From the NCBI RefSeq assembly GCF_945859685.1, contig NC_079147.1, positions 89,954,315 to 90,018,314 of the forward strand: a stretch of DNA of 64,000 nucleotides, in the 5' to 3' direction. Shown here piece by piece: positions 56,823-64,000 of the stretch. Position numbers and translations under genes: made by a program. Under the pieces are notes generated by a model. The model was not told the DNA's origin. It saw only the letters and a list, made by a program, of their open reading frames with translations, and searched no databases. Source of the stretch: Eupeodes corollae. Its lineage: Eukaryota > Arthropoda > Insecta > Diptera > Syrphidae. Position 1 is the stretch's first letter, and the number at the start of each line of letters is the position of its first letter.

Positions 56823-57053
56823 CTATGTATACTTAGGGTTGTGCCTGTGCTGTGGGTAGGTATCTGCTTTGGCTGGCACAGAAATAAAGCACAAATCAAT
56901 GGCACATTTAATTCGACACATTTTGATGTCAATCAACTGATCATATAGCGAGTCAGTATGGAATGTGTAATATGATGCTGTCCGGCTGAGGGTGGTGGTG
57001 GGTGTAGTGAGGTACCAATTACTTTCTGCTGCATCAGCGCGGACGTTGACCAC
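56823..57053 (-). other. Unassigned open frame, 76 codons
   Basis: Minus-strand frame with mixed composition ('SLYDQLIDIKMCRIKCAIDL'). No recognised domain, no clear start. A short hairpin TATAGGTG/CACCTATA (56801-56820) lies just beyond its end. Could be a transposon remnant or an exon. Confidence 0.2.
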
Positions 57054-57102
57054 TAAATCTCGAGGTCAATGGTGATTGACCGAACAAATATAAATAACAA
57101 TA

Positions 57103-59367
57103 CTTACTTACTTAAGGTGGTGCTTCAGTCCTGTGTGAACTATGGCCTCACCCAACAAACTTCTCCATCTAACTCAGTCCCTAGCTGGATGGCTCCAGTT
57201 TTGCGCTCCAAGTTGGGTGAGGTCACTTTCCACTTGTGCGCGCCACCTGATCCGCGGTCTTCCTCTACTGCGCTGCCCTATGGGGGTGGATTCGAAGACT
57301 TTCGAGACCGGAGCATTGGTTTCCATGCGCTCTACCTGACCCAGCCATCTTAGTCGTTGGACTTATACTCTTCTGGCTAAGTCTACGTCGCTGTACAGCC
57401 CGTACAGTTCGTCGTTAAATCTTCTCCTCCACTCCCCTTCGATGCATACGGGACCGTAGATCACACAAAGAACTTTTCTCTCGAAGCGTTCCAAGGTGCT
57501 TTCATCCGCTTTTGTCATGGTCCATGCTTCTGCACCATATAGCAGGACGGGGATGATAAGGGTCTTATATAGCAACACTTTGGTCCCTCGAGAGACGACT
57601 TTACCACTCAATTGCTTTCTTAGTCCAAAGAAACAGCGGTTAGCAAGAGTTATTCTGCGTTTGATCTCAGCGCAGGTGTTGTTTTCTGCTTTTACAGCGG
57701 AGCCTAGGTAGACGAAGTCCTTGACTACCTCAAAGTTACGTCTGTCGATTGTGACGTTTTGACCAAGACGTCGGTGTTGTATGTCCTTTCTTGACGACGG
57801 AATGTACTTTGTTTTGCCCTCATTAACCGTTAAACCTATTTTTGCCGCCTCTGCCTCACAAAAGCCCCATTGACATCACGCTGAGTTCTTCCGATTATGT
57901 CAATGTCATCAGCATATGCCAGTAATTGGACTGACTTTTGAAAGATAGTGCCTCTAGTGTTGACGTATGCGTTCTACACTATTCTTCACGATGTTTGACA
58001 TCGAAAGGTTCTGTAAAGTTGTTCCCAACCTTTATGGAGCAGCGTGGTCATCCATGGTCATCCTGCACAAACGGCGAGTTTGGCAGGGAAGCCAAAACTA
58101 TACATGGCTCTATACAGCTCATCCCTGTAGATGCTGTCATATGCGGCCTTGAAATCGATGAAAAGATGGTGGGTGTCGATTTGGTGTTCTTGGGTTTTTC
58201 CAGGATCTGCCGTAATGTGAATATTTGATCGACTGTGGACTTTCCTGGTCTAAAACCACTTTGATAAGGACCTATCAGGTTGTTGACGATGGGCTTTAGA
58301 CGTTCACATATTACGACAGAGAAGATTTCGTAAGCGATGTTAAGTAGAATGATTCCTCTATAGTTAGTGCAGTTTAAGGGGTCTCCTTTTTTCAGGATCG
58401 GGCAAACAATACTGAGGTTCCATTCATCGGGCATGCTTTCTTTCGACCATATCTTACAGATAAGTTGGTGCATGCTCCTAACCAACTTATCTCCAGCTGC
58501 TTTAAAGAGCTCAGCATTCAAGCCATCCGCTCCAGCGGCTTTATTAGACTTTAGCTTAGATATGGCAATCTTAACTTCGTCTAAGTCGGGAGGACGGGAT
58601 TGTTGGCTTTCGTCGTCTATGTTGAATGGACCATCCTGCCTGACAGCGGAATTCAGTTCGTCGTCGCCGTTATACAGTCTGCAGAAGTGGTCCTTCCATA
58701 TCCTCAGCATTGATTGCGGTTCCACTATGATGTTTCCACTTCCGTCTTTGCAGCCTTCGGTTCTAGGTTTATGTACCTATGAATTTCGTTTCACCTGTTC
58801 ATAAAATTTTCGAACTTCATTCCTGCTTTTGAACATCTTCGACCGCTCGCTTCTCATGCCCTCTCTTTTTCCTTCTGAGAAGTCGGAGTTCCTCTTGCCT
58901 CTCCTGCTCAAGGAGCGCATGAGCAGCTCTCGTCCTTTTATGCAGCGCCGGTTTGCGTGCCTGTTGTTTGGCTGCATTTACCTGCCAACGTTCCTCATCA
59001 AACCAGGGGTTCCTTGTTGGTTGGTGCTTGAAACCCAGCACAACAAGGCGGCTTGGTGTTGTCATCTTTCTCTTCTGTGGGGGCATGCGCGCATATCAGG
59101 CTAATGTTGCCGAATTTATCCTTGATGCGTATGGTTATGAGGCGCTTCACTTTGTAGTTCAACCTTACTGGAACTGTAGACGCCACCGTTGATTCCATCT
59201 CGGGAATTCCTCCGCAACCGTCTGGATAAGGAGAGGTGCCTTAGTGGAAACACCTCGCCCCCTCTCTCGTTTGCTGCCCTCGATAACTTTCCACTGGGGT
59301 TGGATTGTAATCCAGTTGAGGTACTAGTCACCTGATGTTCACCACGGGGAGGTGAGAGTAGGAAATG
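57103..59367 (-). mobile_element. RTE retrotransposon, copy C, with two internal deletions
   Basis: Flanked by 13-bp direct repeats ATAAATAACAATA (57090-57102 and 59368-59380), a complete target duplication. The (TAAG)n tail is at the left end, so transcription runs right to left. The 5' leader is intact, but the sequence jumps from the leader to 'RLITIRIKDKFGNISLICAH', and from 'PTEEKDDNTK' to 'VLGFKHQPTRNPWF'. Both jumps remove most of the endonuclease. The rest follows copy B closely. The intact termini show deletions occurred after, or during, insertion. Confidence 0.9.
57140..59200 (-). pseudogene. RTE reverse transcriptase (copy C), broken
   Basis: Minus strand: remnants of endonuclease (about 59000-59190), basic linker (58780-58980), then RT: PPDLDEVKIAISKLKSNKAA, NYRGIILLNIAYEIFS, GPYQSGFRPGKSTVDQIFTL (58048-58725). 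A frameshift near 58200 and loss of sequence around 57960-58050 disrupt the region that should hold motifs A-B. 'LLAYADDIDIIG' is readable near 57900-57930. C-terminal part at 57363-57611. Not functional. Confidence 0.85.
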
Positions 59368-59479
59368 ATAAATAACAATAATATAATTTAAATAATAAAT
59401 GTTTATTTACATATACTTATAGTTTTCAGAACTAATTTCGCTTTCATATTCGGTTGAAGAATTGTCACCTGGATTAGTT

Positions 59480-60460
59480 ATAATTGAATCCGAAATTGTG
59501 TCTCACATCAAGTCGTGAAAAAAAGTATTTTTCGTCAATCTCCAATTTTTAAACATCAAATATCTTGAATGTTGTATTTCGGTGAGCCTACTCTTGCCTT
59601 GAAAGTTGCTCAAATATTTTCAATGGAATTGAGATCTGGATGATGTTGTGGTAAAGGTAGAACCTCATGGGCCATTAAAATGGGTGTGTGTAGCTCTGTC
59701 TCGATTTAGTTCTTCACACGGTTCAAGTGTCAATATCTGAATGATATTCGGGATATTGATTTCGGTTTACCATTGTATCATCTCGGATTGCTTGCTAACA
59801 GAAGTAATTTGTTTTCTTTCTAATTTATTGTGGTACGAGGCGTTGTCCATTTTAATAACTGAAGGTTCCTCCAAGTTGTTTAAAACTTGTTCTTGGATCC
59901 ATTTGCAACAATTTCATGTTCATGTCGTCGTAATAGTCACCTGTTTTTGTTCCAGATTTAAATAAAAGTATGGAGTTTTTGACGGAACCTTTTACCACCT
60001 GCATGCGCTATTATTCGCCTGTCATCAATCTAAGATTCTTCACTAGCATCAGTTTAATATCATTTCTTTCTCAGAGAAGAGTTTCCGGTTGTTTTACTAT
60101 ATATGTACTTATGATGTTTTGTAATACTTATGTTAATCTCCAGATCTTCCTGGACGAGTTATCTCAACATTTAAAATCATAATTTTTATCTACTGGTAGA
60201 AGTTGTGTATTTTCCCCCGAATAGCTGCGATGTCAAATTCATCTTTTCCAGTTTTCCACTTCGTATGCTGTAATTTTTTATTTGAAGACTGCACAACTCT
60301 TGTCTCTTCGTTTTCCTTAATAATCCTTCTGATTGAGTGTTCAGAAATTCTAGTAGTTTCCAAGGTTTGCGTCGTTGTTACTTACAGGATTTTCTTCTAG
60401 TTTGTCATAATATATCTTAACAACTATCATACGTGACTGGCTTACAATGGGTTTTCCTTT
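59480..60460 (-). mobile_element. Tc1/IS630-type transposase relic
   Basis: Minus strand, mixed frames: a conserved block around 59905-59960 reading SGTKTGDYYDDMNMK, a 'MDNASYHNKLERKQI' block (about 59800-59860) with the second catalytic Asp, and 'LPQHHPDLNSIENIWATFKA' (about 59600-59660) with the final catalytic Glu. This is the DDE signature of IS630/Tc1-like transposases found in many insects. N-terminal half is scattered across 60000-60450. Heavily mutated; no inverted ends identified. Confidence 0.75.
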
Positions 60461-60899
60461 TCTAAATGGATCCATTAAAATTTTTTGTAAATGTATTTCG
60501 ATGTATAACTATAAAATAAATCAAGCTGTATGAGCAAGCGCTTTTGCTCGAGTTATGTACATATATATAATAGGCAAATATTTCCAAGTAAGAACATAGG
60601 TCTTTATTGATCGGAAGCTGGATTTCAAGTGATCGTTCAAAATAATTCTTACAAACTAGATTTAAATTTAAGAGAACATAGATTCCAAGGAGTAAAATAT
60701 ACATTTATATACACTAGTAATATTTAATTCTTATCAAATTAGATATAACGACGCATGATAAGAGTCTGTCGTGCCGGTGATGATCGTGATGAGAATGATG
60801 ATGTTGATGATAAGAGTTTGGCTTGTAATAATAAATGGACAGCTCTCTTTTGTGTTAACAAATAAAAAATGCTATATCCAGTTATGTTGTTAATGTGAG

Positions 60900-61421
60900 T
60901 GCTACAGTGGGGCACGTAACTCTCGCACATTTCACAATTTCTACAGACGCGGTTGCAGAACCCGTGGCATGATGGTTAGTGCGTTGGACTGTCATGCAAG
61001 CCTGTGCCACCTTAATTTAAAAAAAATTATTTTCGCGGGTACTGCCTCTTGCGAGGAATTGACAATTCCTTCAAGAGTAATTCTTGTCATGAAAACAGTG
61101 CTTACTCAAATTAGCCGTTCGGATTTAGACTAAAATTGTAGGTCCCTTTCATTCCTGACAACAGTACTCGCACACAGGAATGGTTGCGAGTTGTAAGTCA
61201 CTAGGCCCTGGTTCACAACGGACTGTTGCGCCACCCAATTTATTTTTATTTACAGACGCGGTTTTAATTGCCCGAAAAATTAAACTTTCATAATAAGCCT
61301 CAATAACTTTAACGTGTTGCTTGATTGTGTCTTCCCATGGTTAAAATTGAGTTAAAAAAGCTTGACGTTTAGATATGGTACACATTTATTATATCGGCCC
61401 TTAAAACTTTACCACCCTTTA
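60900..61421 (-). mobile_element. Mariner fragment interrupted by SINE
   Basis: The outer end reads, on the minus strand, TA then AAGGGTGGTAAAGTTTTAAG and GGCCGATAT. About 75 bp in comes a transposase N-terminus-like block 'QHVKVIEAYYESLIFRAIKT'. The SINE at 60955-61251 splits it; coding continues for a few residues beyond. The rest of the transposase is missing. Confidence 0.6.
60955..61251 (+). mobile_element. tRNA-derived SINE, copy 4
   Basis: Flanked by 12-bp direct repeats ACAGACGCGGTT (60943-60954 and 61252-61263). A box TGGCATGATGG at 60964; the B box region is deleted ('catgcaagcctgtgccacc'). Body and RTE-like 3' end (GGCCCTGGTTCACAACGGAC, TGTTGCGCCACC) intact. Without a B box it could hardly be transcribed now, so the B box was probably lost after insertion. 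Confidence 0.9.
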
Positions 61422-63259
61422 TGATCGCAATGGACCCCATATAAAAACGCAAGATATGCCAACAAGAATTTATTAATTTAAGGGTTATTATTACATATCT
61501 GTAACTGTATATTAGGTTCATTATTTAACCTCGTGGTTATTTTCTTTTCTTCCTAGAAGAAGAACTATCATTCAATGGAGTTCAGGAATACAAACCAAAT
61601 TAAAAGTGAGCATCAGACAATTCTTAAGGTGAAGTGTTTTAATTGGCGAAATAAATGCGTTTGAGGACATTCATTGTACAATCTATTCTGAATATATTAA
61701 ACTGCTTAAATAATAATGCTCTCCATCTGCATCCATACCAACCGGCTATGCTATCCAGAAAATTAGATTCCAGAATCTAATTTGAATAAATAACGAATCG
61801 TTCAAATACCTTATCTTCATACAAATACGAAATACCAACACTTAGTTATACGTTTGGTTGATTTTGTATTGCTCAAAAAGAGAACAGCTTTTATCGGGCT
61901 TCAGGTTGAGTTCATGTTAAAAACTAAATTTGAATTTTCATCGAAAATGGGTGCTCCGCAATCCAACCAATTTCACAGAATAATTGCTGTGTTTCTAGAT
62001 ATAATGTTTTTGATTTTTGTTCAAAATTAAGTTATCCATTTGGTTTTGAGCATTATCCACAGCACGAGAACCTATGAATATGGTTACCATATATTGAAAA
62101 GCAAAACTCAGGATATACAAAACAAACTTAATGAACAAGACTTTGAAGTAACGATTTGTTAATGTTTTATGAACCACAAGTTACAAAATTGAAAAAAAAA
62201 ATTCTTGAGGTATAAGCACTGTAAAGGTCTGTCTAGTGTCAACTTTGATTCTCAGTAGGCTTGATCCGAAAACAGTTAAAGACGAAAAAACAGAAAATTC
62301 TGCCAAACTGTAATTTTCATTTTAAGGAAGAAGGGGTTGAAATATTTGTTTTACCCTATATAAGCCGCATTTTTGAAAAAGCTCCGATAGTCTACTGAAT
62401 CAAAAAAAAGGCATATGGTCATCATAACCATTTCATAACCTTTTCAAATGGAATAATTGTATATTTTTTTTTTTGTTGGTTAGTGGTTCTTTGTGGCATC
62501 AAAATCAGAGCAAAAATATATTAGTTTTCGTGTTTTGCCGTTCTTTTATTGAAATTTGTTGATAATTGGCAATATCGGCTAGAAAGCAGAATTTATCAAT
62601 TTAATTTCAATAAATTGGTTTTTGATTTGATTCAAACGAATTTTGATTAAAGTTTTAAGTGGGTTTGAGGAGGGTTTATTTATGTATCTATGTTACTATA
62701 TAAATTTGAATGTCAGCTTAGTTTTTATTTTATTATTAATTAAATATTTTTCGACATTGAGATTTTTTGATGAAAACATATTGTATTTTGGTTACGTGAA
62801 TACTTAGAATTTGATAAAAGTAGACGCTTTGTGGTTTGTCAGGGGTATTCTCTGGCACTCTTAGTATTTATATTAAATGAAATTTTCACAGTTTTTTTGA
62901 AATGTCTACTATAAAGTTATTTTTTTCTGTATTAGTTAAGATTTTATAAACAACGAAAATGCAAGGTTGGAAAAAAGACAAAAGCTCTTGACTCATTTCA
63001 AAATTGATTTTTTCAATTGTATTACATTCGTCTATTTTTAGTGTTCATTCTTTGTTTGAATGGAAAGAGTAAGTATTGAAATCCATTAATTAGAACTTTC
63101 CATAATACGCGAAAAGTTCTGAATCAACCAAGACTGTGCGATTCCAGATTTTTGTTTGGAATCGTTTTCTTAGTAAAGCAAGAAATTGTGTTTCATTTTT
63201 AACTTTTCCGAAGTTTCCATTTAATTCCCTTACAAAATACCAAAATACATATTTTGTTC
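61422..63259. other. AT-rich noncoding DNA
   Basis: About 1.8 kb with no recognised gene or repeat; a poly-T run near 62466 and scattered short frames only. Confidence 0.5.
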
Positions 63260-63832
63260 ATGTTTAATGAAATTAAGGTTACCGATACCTGACGAAGACA
63301 TAGGACCCCAAAACCTAACATAAACACCTCCGTGTTTTACAGTGCCTTATACATTTTTCGGCAAGAACTCTGTGTTTGGCTGCCTTCGTATATGATCCAT
63401 GAAGGTTGAATTTACTTTCGTGTGTAAAAATTACCGTATCTCAAATAGTTTTATCTTTGTTAATATGGTCTCAAATAAATTGCATCCTTGAAGGGCTGAT
63501 GAACGGCCATATCCATGAAACCGTCATCTCTGAATATTCTTCGAATTGTTTCGGAACTGTTTTTTTTTCTATTTAAATATTTGTCTGCCTTTTAAGCTAT
63601 TAGAGGCATACTTAAAGTCGCGTCTACCTTTACTTTTCTTAGAATCCATCTTAAATCGTTGTCAGAAAATATTTTATCTGAGGCTATCCTTCCTATGTTG
63701 TCGATTCGATTTCCGCGTACAAATGGTGTTTTAAACGGTTAAGGGTTTCATTTTAACCATTTCAGCAATGCTTCTTTGGCTTATCCCATCTTTGTAGTGT
63801 TTAATAACAAATTCGCGACGTTCTAAACTCAT
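63260..63832 (-). pseudogene. Tc1-like transposase, N-terminal two thirds, broken
   Basis: Minus strand from an ATG at 63832: MSLERREFVIKHYKDGISQR, a helix-turn-helix of the Tc1 type, with SIAEMVKMKPLTV following. After frameshifts and stops, 'IFTHESKFNLHGS' (about 63405-63440) is the first catalytic block of Tc1 enzymes (normally with Asp where His stands). Then 'NTEVFMLGFGVL' (about 63300-63340). The second and third catalytic blocks are absent. Ends not identified. Confidence 0.7.
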
Positions 63833-64000
63833 ACACGGACTCATATGTTTCAAACAAGAAAATTTTAACTTAGTTTGCGTCAAAAATTAATAAACTGAAC
63901 AAAACCAAAAAATCGATTTTATGCTTCAAACAAAAACAATCTTTTGCTAAAAGTTTAAGTGGAGTGCACCGTTTATGCTGAGACCAAATTCTATGAGAGT

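Overview
This is a repeat-dominated stretch of an animal nuclear genome, most likely an insect and probably a fly. It is AT-rich and has no bacterial-style gene packing. It contains insect-type errantivirus, LOA, RTE, CR1-like, mariner (DD41D and DD39D) and Tc1/IS630 elements plus a tRNA-derived SINE. I found no confident single-copy host gene. Nearly every recognisable protein-coding stretch is a transposon gene, and almost all are broken by stops, frameshifts or deletions. Species is not determinable from the sequence alone.

Layout. 1-15.7 kb: copies of an AT-rich repeat family with a palindromic tail (1-421, 630-2202, 7801-8325, 11651-12600, 15059-15727), two DD39D mariner copies (3663-4690, 6392-7592), one DD41D 'rosa'-type mariner (12676-13960), a SINE (2526-2804), a SINE fragment and a decayed palindromic element (about 10490-11155). 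15.7-18.2 kb: repeat-poor noncoding DNA. 18.2-23 kb: pieces of two non-LTR retrotransposons, another palindrome-tailed repeat and a mariner scrap. 23.1-25.5 kb: an RTE-clade retrotransposon running into a 200-N assembly gap. 25.8-32.7 kb: more repeat copies, a CR1-like/RTE chimera, a SINE and a repeat with a CAA tail. 33-35.5 kb: a hAT remnant and a well-preserved 1.2 kb foldback element with 8-bp target duplications. 37.8-42.8 kb: a LOA-like LINE on the minus strand, split by a SINE. 43.36-45.88 kb: a young LTR element with identical LTRs that carries only an envelope-like gene. 46.9-49.6 kb: a second LOA-like LINE (+). 50.1-53.5 kb: the most complete RTE element. 54.9-64 kb: an unassigned exon-like ORF, a deleted RTE copy, a Tc1/IS630 relic, a mariner fragment split by a SINE, and a second Tc1 relic.

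How the parts relate. The SINE has a tRNA-like head with A and B boxes, and its last ~35 bp match the 3' end of the RTE elements in this same window. This is the arrangement expected if the SINE is copied by the RTE reverse transcriptase. The LTR element keeps primer-binding site, leader, env and polypurine tract but has no gag or pol, so it depends on other copies or arose from a spliced or deleted genome. The palindrome-tailed family (eight copies) has a constant head, a tandem-repeat core, a constant tail and subterminal inverted repeats. It looks like a Helentron/DINE-like non-autonomous family, but I could not assign it with certainty.
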